Assembly: GCF_019800665.1 (NCBI RefSeq)
Contig: NZ_JAHVKO010000001.1
Location: forward strand, 744,001-808,000
Origin: Microbulbifer agarilyticus
GTDB taxonomy: Bacteria; Pseudomonadota; Gammaproteobacteria; Pseudomonadales; Cellvibrionaceae
DNA: 64,000 nt
Direction: 5' to 3'
The position numbers and the translations under genes are program-made. Shown in pieces: positions 19,783 through 29,095 of the stretch (its first letter is position 1; each line of letters begins with the position of its first letter). The notes beneath the pieces were generated by a model, which saw only the letters and a list, made by a program, of their open reading frames with translations, was not told where the DNA came from and searched no databases.

Positions 19783-19812
19783 AAAAAAGCCCGGCATTAG
19801 CCGGGCTTTTTT
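19783..19812. terminator. Bidirectional terminator between puuA and the symporter gene
   Basis: AAAAAAGCCCGGC (19783-19795) pairs perfectly with GCCGGGCTTTTTT (19800-19812) around a four-base loop. T-runs occur on both strands, suiting the convergent genes on either side. Confidence 0.93.
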
Positions 19813-19833
19813 ATGCCAGGAATTGATCTCAAC

Positions 19834-21504
19834 CTACTTATGGCTGGGATCTTTCCAGTAGTCCTTCACGGTATCTTTCATTTCCCGGGCAAGGATCGAA
19901 ATACCGAACAGGTTGGGCAGCGTCATTAATACAATAGCCACCGCCGACAGGTTCCAGATAACCGTTGTATCCTCAATGGCCGCCCAAAAGAAGGCGACAA
20001 CGTATACCAACCGGTAAGGCATCACCGCCTTCGGCCCGAAAAGGTAAATCATCGAGCGGTCACCGTAATAGGACCAGGCGATAGCGGTGGAGAATGCAAA
20101 CAGCAAAATCCCCAGCGTAACAATGTAACTACCGTATTCGCCGAAGAAACCTTTCTGGAACGCGCGGTTGGTCAGTGCCACCGAGTGCAGCAGTGAGTTA
20201 CCCCAGACGTCCACATTCGGGTTTACCAAGCGTCCGTTGTTCACATTCAGAACGCCGGAGAAATTATCACCGGCAACACGGAACTCAACATCTTCCGCGA
20301 CGGAGCGGGAGTTCAGCACGGTGAATTCATTTTCGTTCAGCGGGCGACCGTCGGCGACAACAATAGCACCGGTGTACGCGGTGACCTCACTGCTCTGGTT
20401 GCTCAGGAAACCAAACAGCTGCTTAACGTCGGCCTCGTCCTTGTCCGAGTAGGTGCCGGCAACAACCATCATGTCCGCGCGTTCGAACTGGTTCATGTGC
20501 TTCTCGGTCCACACGCCGGAAGACAGGATCACCAGACCAGTCAGCGTACAAATAATCAGGGTATCAATAAACGGTTCCAGCAGAGACACCATGCCCTCGG
20601 ATACCGGCTCGTCCGCACGGGCCGCGGCGTGCGCAATCGGCGCGGAGCCCTGACCTGCCTCGTTCGAGAACAGGCCGCGGTTTACACCGCGGTTGAATGC
20701 GTAAGCGAAGCTCGCGCCCAGGAAACCACCAACAGCCGCGCTGCCGTTAAAGGCACCGGCAAATACCGCCTGGAATGAAGGAATAATGTTCTGGTAGTTG
20801 TACAGAATCACCGCGAGAGCGCCGATGATGTACAAGGTTGCCATTACCGGAACAATGGTCGAGGTAACCTTGGCGATACGGGTGATACCACCAATAATCA
20901 CCATGCCCAGCAGAATCGCCAGCACACCGCCGGTAACCATTTTGCTCAGGCCGAAGGTGTCATGCATTGCCTGGGCAATGTTGTTTACCTGGGGCAGGCT
21001 TCCGGTACCGAAGGAGCTGATTACGGTTGCGATCGCAAAAATGACCGCGAGCCATTTCATATTGAGACGGCGCTCCATGTAAAACATGGGGCCACCTGCG
21101 TAGAAGCCATCCGCAGCTTTAATACGGTATTTATGGGAAAGGGTTACTTCCACAAATTTTGTGGTCATACCGAGGAAAGCGGTAACCCACATCCAGAACA
21201 GTGCCGCGGGGCCACCGAGGAAAATGGCCAGACCAACGCCGCCGATGTTACCGGTACCCACGGTGCCGGAAAGCGCGGTAGAGAGTGCCTGAAAGTGAGA
21301 GGTATCACCGGGGTCGCCCGGCTTGTCGTACTTACCACGGACAATCTTGATTGCGTGGCCAAAATAGCGGATCTGGGGAAAGCCCAAATAAAGGGTAAAA
21401 AAGAAGCCGACCCCTAACAGCACCCACGGAAACCAGACTGCCGAACCCAGCAGCCCATCCAGGGTCAACAAAAATTGATTGAATGATTCCAAATCAACCC
21501 CCAC
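19834..21504 (-). CDS. Sodium:alanine/glycine symporter (AGCS family) with an extra loop domain
   Basis: A 556-residue membrane protein with the AGCS signature [18 protein letters not shown] near residue 80 and later [19 protein letters not shown]. The family imports alanine or glycine with Na+. Members are commonly 450-500 residues; here about 105 polar residues (about 20195-20510) interrupt the hydrophobic segments, between [15 protein letters not shown] and [15 protein letters not shown], and read like a soluble domain ([17 protein letters not shown]). The start is a GTG at 21504; a TTG four codons later has GGGGG at better spacing. It follows the PLP-enzyme gene on the same strand but with a 329-base gap. 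Confidence 0.9.
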   Translation of the reverse strand: MGVDLESFNQFLLTLDGLLGSAVWFPWVLLGVGFFFTLYLGFPQIRYFGHAIKIVRGKYDKPGDPGDTSHFQALSTALSGTVGTGNIGGVGLAIFLGGPAALFWMWVTAFLGMTTKFVEVTLSHKYRIKAADGFYAGGPMFYMERRLNMKWLAVIFAIATVISSFGTGSLPQVNNIAQAMHDTFGLSKMVTGGVLAILLGMVIIGGITRIAKVTSTIVPVMATLYIIGALAVILYNYQNIIPSFQAVFAGAFNGSAAVGGFLGASFAYAFNRGVNRGLFSNEAGQGSAPIAHAAARADEPVSEGMVSLLEPFIDTLIICTLTGLVILSSGVWTEKHMNQFERADMMVVAGTYSDKDEADVKQLFGFLSNQSSEVTAYTGAIVVADGRPLNENEFTVLNSRSVAEDVEFRVAGDNFSGVLNVNNGRLVNPNVDVWGNSLLHSVALTNRAFQKGFFGEYGSYIVTLGILLFAFSTAIAWSYYGDRSMIYLFGPKAVMPYRLVYVVAFFWAAIEDTTVIWNLSAVAIVLMTLPNLFGISILAREMKDTVKDYWKDPSHK

Positions 21505-21833
21505 AACTTTATCGTTTTGAATGAAATATCGTCAGAGCCATACATTGGCTGGACGCGCGAGCGGAACTTCCAGAGACAGAGTCACGCACCGCGCAAATCA
21601 GAGAATATTTTTATAAACCAGCCCCTGACGTTGGGCGCCAGAGTAGCAGCTTCCATACGAAGTGAACAGTAATCCGCCAATTATCAGCATCAAAGTCCTG
21701 TTTTCTGCCAAAAAATCGATTAACCACCAAATTTCTCGCTAAAACAGCAAATCCTGTCGTCGCCCTCACCCGATGTTCGCAAAAGCATTATCGCAACCGC
21801 TACATCTAGCCGAACAAATTGACGCCAAATTGC
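21505..21833. other. Intergenic region between the D-cysteine desulfhydrase and symporter genes
   Basis: 329 bases with no supported gene. Both flanking genes are on the minus strand, so this would be the leader of the AGCS gene. I looked for a glycine riboswitch, common ahead of such genes, and saw no matching core. Confidence 0.4.
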
Positions 21834-22880
21834 TTATTTATCACCCCAACTGCGCTGAAACCCATCGCGTTGCGGAAACACGCCGAATTGTCCACCGGTA
21901 TGTACGAATACCAGGTTTTCGCTGTTTTTATAGCGCCCCTTTTCGATATCTTGCAGCATGCCGTAAAACGCCTTGCCGGTGTACACAGGGTCCAACAGTA
22001 AACCCTCCTGCTGTGCCAGCATCGCAATCGCCTGATAGATTTCATCGGTGGCGATGGCGTACCCAGGTCCGATGTACTCATCAACCACATTCACCTGGTC
22101 TTTATTAAATTCAAACCCTCGCGGAACCATTTCCGGGTAGCGCCTGTTCCAGTCGCATACATCTTCGGCAACTTTGTTTACAAAATACTCTTCGTCATCG
22201 CATACCGCGTATCCGGTAACCTGCGCGCTTTCTCCAAGCAACTGGCAGCCCAACGTCATACCTGCTTGCGTCCCCCCGCTACCACTTGCGCACACCAGGT
22301 GCTGGGGGGCGAAACCTTCACGCCGACAATCCTGAATAAGCTCTTCAACACCCGCGATATAACCCCACACACCGAGCCCATCACTACCGCCCGTGGGGAT
22401 GGAAAGCGCTTTGCTGCCTTGCTCCAGATAATGCTGTTCCCATTCTTGGAACAGCTCTGGAAGCCGGGAAAGGTATTCTTGTAATGGATACAAGCTCACC
22501 TGGGCACCAGCGAGGTAATCCACCAATAGATTGCCGTCCGGTGCATCACTGAGCTTGCTTTTCGGGCGGCTTTGCCGCAACAGCACGTGGGCACGGAGAC
22601 CGCACTTTGCGGCGGCAAGTGCAGTGGCTCGGCAGTGATTCGATTGCTCACCACCGCAGGTAATCAGCGTATCCGCTCCAATTCTCTTGGCCTCTGCGAC
22701 AATGAATTCGAGCTTGCGGAGCTTGTTGCCTGACATGGCACTCTCCGTAAGGTCATCGCGCTTAACCCAAATGCGCGGCCCTCCAAACGGCTTGGAGAAC
22801 TTCTCGCTAATACGATCAAGTGGCTGTAATGGCGTCGGCAGGTTCGCAAGCCGCTCTCTCGGCGGATAAACAATCGTCAC
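21834..22880 (-). CDS. dcyD: PLP-dependent D-cysteine desulfhydrase / ACC deaminase family enzyme
   Basis: A 348-residue fold-type II PLP enzyme. The GTG at 22880 is chosen because GGGGAG stands six bases upstream; an outer GTG at 22898 lacks a site. The PLP-lysine motif SGNKLRKLEF and ITCGGEQSNHCRATA are clear. The family holds ACC deaminases and D-cysteine desulfhydrases. The two discriminating positions read T (DPVYTGKAF) and T (VHTGG), as in E. coli DcyD, not Glu and Leu as in known ACC deaminases. It therefore probably converts D-cysteine to pyruvate, sulfide and ammonia in the cytoplasm. The upstream yajC gene is separated by a terminator. Confidence 0.82.
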   Translation of the reverse strand: MTIVYPPRERLANLPTPLQPLDRISEKFSKPFGGPRIWVKRDDLTESAMSGNKLRKLEFIVAEAKRIGADTLITCGGEQSNHCRATALAAAKCGLRAHVLLRQSRPKSKLSDAPDGNLLVDYLAGAQVSLYPLQEYLSRLPELFQEWEQHYLEQGSKALSIPTGGSDGLGVWGYIAGVEELIQDCRREGFAPQHLVCASGSGGTQAGMTLGCQLLGESAQVTGYAVCDDEEYFVNKVAEDVCDWNRRYPEMVPRGFEFNKDQVNVVDEYIGPGYAIATDEIYQAIAMLAQQEGLLLDPVYTGKAFYGMLQDIEKGRYKNSENLVFVHTGGQFGVFPQRDGFQRSWGDK

Positions 22881-22921
22881 GGTCAACTCCCCTTTCACTC
22901 GTGGCCTAGCGGACTACTTAC

Positions 22922-22950
22922 AAAAAAACCCGGCGATCGCCGGGTTTTTT
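22922..22950. terminator. Bidirectional terminator after yajC
   Basis: A near-perfect palindrome, AACCCGGCGATCGCCGGGTT, is flanked by A and T runs. It follows the yajC stop on the minus strand and precedes the PLP-enzyme gene. Confidence 0.92.
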
Positions 22951-23012
22951 GCGTGAAGCCACACTGCTTTTATAACTGCACTTAGCGAACGACTAAGGCA
23001 AAGCATGTGTCT

Positions 23013-23345
23013 TCAGATGTTTTTAATGGTGCCTTTAGGCAATACCGCGTGTACGGCAACCTTCTGGAACTTCAGCTTCATGTTATCGGCCACTTCCAGA
23101 ATCAGGTAATCGTCGTCTACTTTCTCGACACGACCCAGCATACCGCTGGTCATTACCACTTCGTCACCTTTTTTCAGCGCGCCAACAAGCTCCTGATGCT
23201 CTTTTTGACGCTTGCGCTGCGGACGAATAATGAACAGCCACATGAATACAAACAGGCCGCCGAACATCAGCAGGGTAATCAGCGGGTTACCCTGAGGAGC
23301 CGGTGCAGCCTCTTGCGCCATTGCAGCAGGAATAAAGAAATCCAT
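23013..23345 (-). CDS. yajC: YajC, accessory subunit of the Sec translocon
   Basis: A 110-residue protein with one membrane segment at about residues 22-42 (LITLLMFGGLFVFMWLFII), then the basic RPQRKRQKEHQELV and the soluble KKGDEVVMTSGMLGRV, all diagnostic of YajC. It joins SecD-SecF in the holotranslocon at the inner membrane. GAGG lies eight bases before the ATG. The usual neighbours (queA, tgt, secD, secF) are absent: an AraC-type gene lies upstream and a terminator directly downstream, so this copy is transcribed alone. Confidence 0.93.
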   Translation of the reverse strand: MDFFIPAAMAQEAAPAPQGNPLITLLMFGGLFVFMWLFIIRPQRKRQKEHQELVGALKKGDEVVMTSGMLGRVEKVDDDYLILEVADNMKLKFQKVAVHAVLPKGTIKNI

Positions 23346-23474
23346 GGTCTAAACCTCGATAGAGTCAGTCAAATTCTGGGGCACAACTCTAACGGCTTTG
23401 ACAAAATGAGGCAATCCAGAGCACCGCAATTGCGGGCCCTGGATCATGTGATGCGAGGGATCTGTTAGCGCCGA

Positions 23475-23921
23475 TTAATAGCGCTGTCGAACTTGCCGGC
23501 GGTATCCTGTCGGTGACATTCCGGTCCAGCGCTTAAATGCACTGGTAAAACTGGTTCTGTCAGAGAAATCGAGGATTCGAGAGATACCGTCAACACTCAA
23601 TGCAGTGTCTTTCAAAAAGTGAACTGCGTGACGGAAGCGAACGTGATCCCGCAGAGATGCAAAACTGAGGTTATGCTCCTGCAAACGGCGCTGCAGGGTG
23701 CGGGTGGACATGCTGAGATCAGAAGCCACCGGGCGAATCGCCAGAGATGCCTTACCAATCCGTTGTTCCAGCACGTCGATTACACGGGCGGCGATACCGA
23801 AGCTGGTCGCTTCCGGTGGTGCCAGCAACTGGTCGAGAATGTTCGGATCACCGGACAGACGCGCCTGTTGCAATGGTTTGTCTTCTGACAAAGAAGCCTG
23901 ATCTGGCTGAATGTGATTCAT
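23475..23921 (-). CDS. Short AraC-family protein containing only the DNA-binding domain
   Basis: A 148-residue protein whose last 100 residues are an AraC double helix-turn-helix: RPVASDLSMSTRTLQRRLQE and ISRILDFSDRTSFTSAFKRW then MSPTGYRRQ. About 45 polar residues precede it instead of the ~200-residue sensor domain of the related arabinose-binding-like AraC group. AAAGGAG stands seven bases before the ATG, so this is probably a deliberate start and not a truncated remnant. It likely binds DNA, but no ligand site is visible. The targets are unknown; yajC is 129 bases downstream. Confidence 0.85.
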   Translation of the reverse strand: MNHIQPDQASLSEDKPLQQARLSGDPNILDQLLAPPEATSFGIAARVIDVLEQRIGKASLAIRPVASDLSMSTRTLQRRLQEHNLSFASLRDHVRFRHAVHFLKDTALSVDGISRILDFSDRTSFTSAFKRWTGMSPTGYRRQVRQRY

Positions 23922-24365
23922 TAAGCTGCTCCTTTATGGATTCCTTGAGCCGCGGTTATTGTTCTACGCCCGCTTCCTGCGAGACCCTTTATACCACCGC
24001 CAGTACTATTGCCGATCTGATTAGCGTTTACAAATCCAGCAATCTCTGACTACAACCTTGGGTGCTGGGCGCACCTGAAAAACAAGCAACGAAGCCTACC
24101 CAGAGTGAACGTTTTTTGTACTGCTTCCTCGCACCACACCCAATCGCTCTGGGCAAAACGTTTGAGCGGCGCTCCTTTACACAAGCCAGTATAGACCATC
24201 TAGGGATAATGCAAGGGGCGACAGGCAAATTTTTTTAAGCAATGCACAAAAAGAGTACACCGAGCCCGATACCGCCCTCCTTTTATAGCCCCGATATGGC
24301 CTCGATATGGCCCCTTGGGGCTAAACGCAAGGTCACCGCGGCCTCAGACCGCCGCGTGTCCCTGA
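23922..24365. other. 444-base intergenic region between the AraC-type gene and bcp
   Basis: No supported gene. It contains a tandem repeat of CGATATGGCC (24292-24301 and 24303-24312) inside a larger inverted repeat AGCCCC (24287-24292) / GGGGCT (24317-24322), which could form the 3' structure of the minus-strand bcp transcript. A T-run lies at 24231-24237. Confidence 0.4.
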
Positions 24366-24842
24366 TTAAGCCAGGTTTTCGTCAATCCAGTTCAGAACAT
24401 CGTCATGATGCGTCTTGGTCTTAACCTTATCGATGACGTGTTGCAGACGCCCCGCCTTGTCGATGATAAAAGTGGTGCGAATCAGGCCCATATATTCTTT
24501 ACCCATAAACTTCTTGAGGCCCCAACAACCATACTTGTCGGCGATCTTGTGGTCCTCATCGGCAAGCAGGTCAAAATTCAATTCATACTTATCATTAAAC
24601 TTCTGCAGCTTTGCTTCAGGGTCTGGGCTAAGACCGAAGACAACGGTGTCACGCTTGGCAAACTCCTTGGCACTATCGCGGATACCACACGCCTGCGTTG
24701 TACAGCCTGGTGTTAATGCCTTGGGATAGAAATACAGCACCACATTTTTGTTATCCCGAAAATCTTTCAAAGCAACCTTCTCGCCGTTTTGATTCTTCAG
24801 GGTAAAAACAGGTGCGAGATTGCCGATTTTAGGATGTGCCAT
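24366..24842 (-). CDS. bcp: Thioredoxin-dependent thiol peroxidase (Bcp/PrxQ)
   Basis: A 158-residue peroxiredoxin of the Bcp group. LYFYPKALTPGCTTQACGIRD carries the peroxidatic Cys47 and resolving Cys52, the CxxxxC spacing of PrxQ. VVFGLSPDPEAKLQKF and the C-terminal TTFIIDKAGRLQHV fit the thioredoxin fold. It reduces peroxides and lipid hydroperoxides using thioredoxin, in the cytoplasm. It stands alone with sizeable gaps on both sides. Confidence 0.95.
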   Translation of the reverse strand: MAHPKIGNLAPVFTLKNQNGEKVALKDFRDNKNVVLYFYPKALTPGCTTQACGIRDSAKEFAKRDTVVFGLSPDPEAKLQKFNDKYELNFDLLADEDHKIADKYGCWGLKKFMGKEYMGLIRTTFIIDKAGRLQHVIDKVKTKTHHDDVLNWIDENLA

Positions 24843-25011
24843 GGTGCCTCCCCTTATTGAAATACAAGTAATCGCAAGCGCAGCATTGGAACCTTACCTA
24901 CAATGCAAGCGCGTATACATCGAGCGCAATATTATATCGAGTTTATCGATGGGCGCGATCTTCCAGAAAATATTTGTTGAATGCGGTCTGATTATTTAAA
25001 TCCCTTTGGGA

Positions 25012-25551
25012 TCAAAAATCTTGCAAGCGGAAACATTGCTCTTTGCGTGCACGTAAACCGCAAGTGCCGAGCTTTTCCACGAGCGCAGCCTTTTCCGCGT
25101 CGGTAAGGAACTCGCCTACTTCCAAACAGCCTTCGGGCCCACTGAAGGTCACCGCCGTAGGTTCGGCAGGTGTGGCTCCCATGCGCACGAGTACCGCCAA
25201 GCTGTCGCGATCAAACTCGGTGTGATACACCGGCCGCTTCAGGCTGCCGCGGCTGGTATCGAGGACTACGCGCTCATCGGTTATGCGGATCACTTCCCGG
25301 CGTGTTCCTTCCATATATACGTAGCCAAACAGTGCTCCCAGCAACAACATCTCCAGGCCAGCGAATGGAATGACCATCCAGGCCCCCGCAAGCGCGAATG
25401 CGATACTGATACCGAGGGACACCGCCACCAGGGAAATGAACACCCAAAGGTTGCCGGCAAAAGACAGGGATTGATTGGGCGCGAGAAGGATACAGGCCCG
25501 ACGCCCGCGTGCGCCGCCGACTTCTTTGACCATGAGTACATCATCCATCAC
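25012..25551 (-). CDS. DUF2244-type membrane protein
   Basis: A 179-residue protein with two closely spaced membrane segments near residues 33-80 (LWVFISLVAVSLGISIAFALAG split by a short loop from IPFAGLEMLLLGALFGYVYM) followed by a soluble C-terminal region. PNQSLSF near the start and RREVIRITDERVVLD after the membrane hairpin match the DUF2244 family, integral proteins of unknown function in proteobacteria. Start could be the first or second Met. It is divergent from asnS. Confidence 0.75.
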   Translation of the reverse strand: MMDDVLMVKEVGGARGRRACILLAPNQSLSFAGNLWVFISLVAVSLGISIAFALAGAWMVIPFAGLEMLLLGALFGYVYMEGTRREVIRITDERVVLDTSRGSLKRPVYHTEFDRDSLAVLVRMGATPAEPTAVTFSGPEGCLEVGEFLTDAEKAALVEKLGTCGLRARKEQCFRLQDF

Positions 25552-25857
25552 TGTGACTATTTCAGTGTAGGACAGGGTAAAACTGAACCAAGAGTCAGCT
25601 TGTGCCAGCGTGGGCTTCTATACTGTTGCGGCACCGGTGGCCCGTATTCCAATGGCCCATTTTGCCCCCCTCTTCTTATGTACTCTGCCTTCTGGCCCTT
25701 CCGGCCGTATCAGGGGTAGATTTTCCCGCACACAGGGGGCAAGATGCGGCGGGAATACGCGTCCAAAAGCCGCGTGCATTAACCGCCTGGCCCGTTTCCG
25801 GCAAACCCATGGCCGACACGTAAACTGGCAGGCGCGAACGACAACAAGAGCACCATC
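25552..25857. other. Divergent spacer between the DUF2244 gene and asnS
   Basis: 306 bases without a convincing gene. It must hold promoters for both directions, but no clear -35/-10 pair was assigned. Small open frames here lack codon bias and ribosome sites. Confidence 0.4.
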
Positions 25858-27258
25858 ATGCAAGTTGAGTCCATCGAAAAACTATTAAAGTCCACTCAGC
25901 GGGAAGGTGAAACCGCCCGCATCCAGGGCTGGATCCGCACCCGTCGTGATTCCAAAGCGGGCCTGTCCTTTCTCGCCGTGCACGACGGCAGTTGCTTCGA
26001 CCCGATTCAGGTGGTGGTTGAAGCCGACATCAACAATTACCAGTCTGAAATTCTGCGCCTGACCACTGGCTGCGCCGTGGATATTGAAGGCACGATCAAG
26101 GCCTCCGAGGGCAAGGGACAGTCCATCGAACTGCTGGCCAACAGTGTGACTGTGGTTGGTTGGGTGGAAGACCCAGATACCTATCCGATGTCTCCCAAGC
26201 GTCACAGCATGGAACACTTGCGTGAACACGCCCACTTGCGCCCGCGCACCAACGTCAGTGGTGCGGTGGCGCGCGTGCGTAACTGTATTGCGCAGGCCGT
26301 GCACCGTTTCTTCCACGAGCGCGGCTTTAACTACATTCACACCCCGATCATTACCGCTTCCGACTGTGAAGGTGCGGGCGAAATGTTCCGCGTGAGCACG
26401 CTGGACCAGACCAACCTGCCCCTGACCGACAAGGGTGACGTGGACTACGGCGAGGATTTCTTCGGTGAAGAAACCTTCCTAACGGTATCCGGCCAGCTCA
26501 ATGTAGAGAGCTACTGCCTCGCGCTCTCCAAGGTCTACACCTTTGGCCCGACCTTCCGCGCGGAAAACTCCAACACTACCCGCCACCTTGCGGAGTTCTG
26601 GATGGTGGAGCCAGAGATTGCCTTCGCGGACCTGGCCGACTGCGCCAACCTCGCCGAAGAAATGCTCAAGTACATCTTCCGTGCGGTTCTGACCGAACGT
26701 GCCGACGACATGGCATTCTTCGCCCAACGCATCGATAAAGAAGCCATCTCGCGCCTGGAAAACATCGTCGATAACGACTTCGCTCGCATCAATTACAGCG
26801 ATGCCATTGAGATCCTGGAAAACTGCAAAGAGAAGTTCGAATTCCCGGTTTCCTGGGGCATCGATCTGGCCTCGGAGCACGAGCGTTACCTGGCAGAGAA
26901 GCACTTCAAAAAGCCCGTTATCGTGCTGAACTACCCGAAGGACATCAAAGCCTTCTACATGCGCATGAACGACGATGGCAACACCGTCGCTGCCATGGAC
27001 GTACTGGCACCCGGCATCGGTGAAATTATCGGCGGTTCTCAGCGTGAAGAGCGTCTCGATCGTCTGGATGCGCGTATGGACGAAATGGATATTCCCAAAG
27101 AGCACCTGGATTGGTACCGCGACCTGCGTCGCTACGGTACTGTTCCGCACGGTGGCTTTGGACTGGGCTTCGACCGCATCGTGTCCTACGTGACCGGTAT
27201 GGGCAATATCCGCGACGTAATCCCATTCCCGCGCACACCGCGCAACGCGAAGTTCTAA
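25858..27258 (+). CDS. asnS: Asparaginyl-tRNA synthetase
   Basis: A 466-residue class II synthetase, the same length as E. coli AsnRS. The N-terminal OB domain ([15 protein letters not shown] near residue 21) recognises the anticodon. The catalytic domain shows [19 protein letters not shown] (motif 1 region), [19 protein letters not shown] (motif 2) and the C-terminal [15 protein letters not shown] (motif 3). It charges tRNA-Asn in the cytoplasm. It is monocistronic, followed by a strong terminator shared with the convergent mdh. Confidence 0.97.
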   Translation: MQVESIEKLLKSTQREGETARIQGWIRTRRDSKAGLSFLAVHDGSCFDPIQVVVEADINNYQSEILRLTTGCAVDIEGTIKASEGKGQSIELLANSVTVVGWVEDPDTYPMSPKRHSMEHLREHAHLRPRTNVSGAVARVRNCIAQAVHRFFHERGFNYIHTPIITASDCEGAGEMFRVSTLDQTNLPLTDKGDVDYGEDFFGEETFLTVSGQLNVESYCLALSKVYTFGPTFRAENSNTTRHLAEFWMVEPEIAFADLADCANLAEEMLKYIFRAVLTERADDMAFFAQRIDKEAISRLENIVDNDFARINYSDAIEILENCKEKFEFPVSWGIDLASEHERYLAEKHFKKPVIVLNYPKDIKAFYMRMNDDGNTVAAMDVLAPGIGEIIGGSQREERLDRLDARMDEMDIPKEHLDWYRDLRRYGTVPHGGFGLGFDRIVSYVTGMGNIRDVIPFPRTPRNAKF

Positions 27259-27292
27259 CTTTGCGCTGCCAGCGATTACTGCAGGCAGAAAC

Positions 27293-27350
27293 AAAAAAAC
27301 CCGCACCAAGGTGCGGGTTTTTTTATGGCTTTTACTCGGTTGAGTAAAAG
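27293..27350. terminator. Bidirectional terminator between asnS and mdh
   Basis: AAAAAAACCCGCAC (27293-27306) pairs with GTGCGGGTTTTTTT (27311-27324), giving T-runs both ways. A second perfect 9-bp stem, CTTTTACTC/GAGTAAAAG (27329-27337 with 27342-27350), lies next to the mdh stop codon and would form first in the mdh transcript. Confidence 0.9.
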
Positions 27351-27351
27351 C

Positions 27352-28332
27352 TTACGGCAGCAGGTGCGCTACAGCGTCGCGCTCTTCAGCCAGTTCCTGC
27401 TCAGTCGCGGTCATCTTCTCACGAGAGAAATCATTGATGTCCACACCCTGAACAATTTCCCAGTCGCCGTTTTTGCAAACAACCGGGAAGGAGTAGATCA
27501 GGCCTTTCTCAATACCGTAAGAACCATCGCTGTAAACACCCATGCTGGTCCAGTCGCCTTCGGCGGAACCCAGGGCCCAATCGCGCATGTGGTCGATCGC
27601 AGCGTTAGCTGCAGAAGCTGCGGAGGAAGCACCACGTGCTTTAATGATGGCTGCACCGCGCTGCTGAACAGTCGGGATGAAGTCAGTCTCGTACCACTCC
27701 TGCTCTACTTTACCCATGGCGTCTTCGCCATTCACCTTGGCCTGGTGCAGGTCAGGGTACTGAGTCGCAGAGTGGTTACCCCAGATGGTCATGTGGGTAA
27801 TGTCGTTGACGGTGGAATCGGTCTTGTTCGCCAGCTGAGTCAGGGCACGGTTGTGGTCCAGACGGGTCATGGCGGTGAAGTTACGCGGATCCAGGTCAGG
27901 CGCATTGCGCTGAGCGATCAGTGCGTTGGTGTTAGCCGGGTTGCCAACAACCAGTACTTTTACGTCGCGGGAAGCTACGTCGTTCAGAGCTTTACCCTGC
28001 GCAGAGAAGATTGCAGCGTTGGCTTCCAGCAGGTCCTTACGCTCCATGCCCGGGCCACGCGGACGCGCGCCAACCAGCAGAGCGTAATCGGCGTCTTTAA
28101 AGGCAACGGTTGCATCGTCGGACTGAACGATTCCTGCCAGCAGCGGGAAGGCACAGTCTTCCAGTTCCATCGCTACGCCTTTCAGGGCTTCCAGAGCGGG
28201 AGTAATTTCCAGCAGCTGAAGAATAACTGGTTGATCCTTACCCAGCATTTCGCCAGAAGCGATGCGGAACAGTAGGGAGTAGCTGATCTGACCGGCGGCG
28301 CCGGTAACTGCAACACGAACAGGTGCTTTCAC
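27352..28332 (-). CDS. mdh: Malate dehydrogenase
   Basis: A 326-residue NAD-dependent malate dehydrogenase of the type found in pseudomonads and other non-enteric gammaproteobacteria: [19 protein letters not shown] (Rossmann motif, residues 7-25), [20 protein letters not shown] (substrate-binding Arg residues), [18 protein letters not shown], and the catalytic His in [12 protein letters not shown]. It interconverts malate and oxaloacetate in the TCA cycle. The start is a GTG with GGAG seven bases upstream. Confidence 0.97.
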   Translation of the reverse strand: MKAPVRVAVTGAAGQISYSLLFRIASGEMLGKDQPVILQLLEITPALEALKGVAMELEDCAFPLLAGIVQSDDATVAFKDADYALLVGARPRGPGMERKDLLEANAAIFSAQGKALNDVASRDVKVLVVGNPANTNALIAQRNAPDLDPRNFTAMTRLDHNRALTQLANKTDSTVNDITHMTIWGNHSATQYPDLHQAKVNGEDAMGKVEQEWYETDFIPTVQQRGAAIIKARGASSAASAANAAIDHMRDWALGSAEGDWTSMGVYSDGSYGIEKGLIYSFPVVCKNGDWEIVQGVDINDFSREKMTATEQELAEERDAVAHLLP

Positions 28333-28432
28333 GATGTATCTCCGTTGTTTTCAGGCGCCCGCATTATAGGGCCTTGCAAATTAATTTCATTATCCTTTGG
28401 TCTATATCTCTATACAAAAGAGACCAAATTAA

Positions 28433-29065
28433 TCACGCCAAATCCTTTTTCGCGCCCGGATAACGAACTTTTAAGGCCTCATACAACTGAACGCTGAAAT
28501 TTTCTGCTGCAGCGTCTAAAGATTGAACAATCTCAGCCAGATGCTCGTTGTCTTCCCTGCCCTGCCACTGCTTCTGGTAGCTACCGTCTTGATAACCGTG
28601 ATCCTGGCGGAACCGATTCAGCACATTTTTGCCGACATAACGACGATAGAGTTCGTCGAGATCCATCGCACAATCGGCTAATAATTGAGCAAATCCGGGC
28701 AGGTCAAACTGCTTGGTGGCAAGCGTATTCAGGGTGAATGACTCCAGGTTTTCTCTGAAGTCGCCGGCGGTGACCTCGATAGCGTCGAGCTGCTGCTGCA
28801 TTTCTTGAGCAACAACCTCGGGGGCACCCTGCTGCAGCTCCAGGCTCAGGCCGAAGTGCCAGATATCCACGAGTTCCAGCTTAACCTGCTCGATTTCCGG
28901 CTCCTGTTTCTTCCACCACTTCCAACCGTAATGGTCCAGCAGCTCGGCGCTCTCTACCCAAATTGCCCGGTACCAGGCGAAATTCTGTTCACGCCAATTC
29001 TCATTTACGACCGTGTTGATGGCGTCCTGCAGGGCCAGCATGGTCTCCAGTTGTTGTTGAGACAT
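28433..29065 (-). CDS. Dimeric dUTPase (all-alpha NTP pyrophosphatase)
   Basis: A 210-residue helical protein of the dimeric dUTPase family. The metal-binding helix pairs are visible: AIWVESAELLDHYGWKWWK contains the ExxE-type motif and VKLELVDIWHFGLS gives the second ExxD. Related enzymes, similar to phage and kinetoplastid dUTPases, hydrolyse dUTP to dUMP and keep uracil out of DNA. It lies between mdh and tatD; tatD is 30 bases upstream on the same strand, so the two may be co-transcribed at the tail of the fab/holB cluster. Confidence 0.82.
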   Translation of the reverse strand: MSQQQLETMLALQDAINTVVNENWREQNFAWYRAIWVESAELLDHYGWKWWKKQEPEIEQVKLELVDIWHFGLSLELQQGAPEVVAQEMQQQLDAIEVTAGDFRENLESFTLNTLATKQFDLPGFAQLLADCAMDLDELYRRYVGKNVLNRFRQDHGYQDGSYQKQWQGREDNEHLAEIVQSLDAAAENFSVQLYEALKVRYPGAKKDLA

Positions 29066-29095
29066 AGTTATTTCCTAAAATCAGCCCGGCCGGAT

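Noticed and set aside
21505..21833. Possible glycine riboswitch ahead of the AGCS symporter
   Set aside because: I read both strands for the conserved aptamer core and found nothing matching.
24287..24322. Tandem CGATATGGCC repeat inside an inverted repeat
   Set aside because: Only two copies, too few for an array. Most simply read as the 3' structure of the bcp transcript.
27325..28275. A 316-codon plus-strand open frame across mdh
   Set aside because: Antisense to a well-supported malate dehydrogenase and begins inside the asnS terminator.
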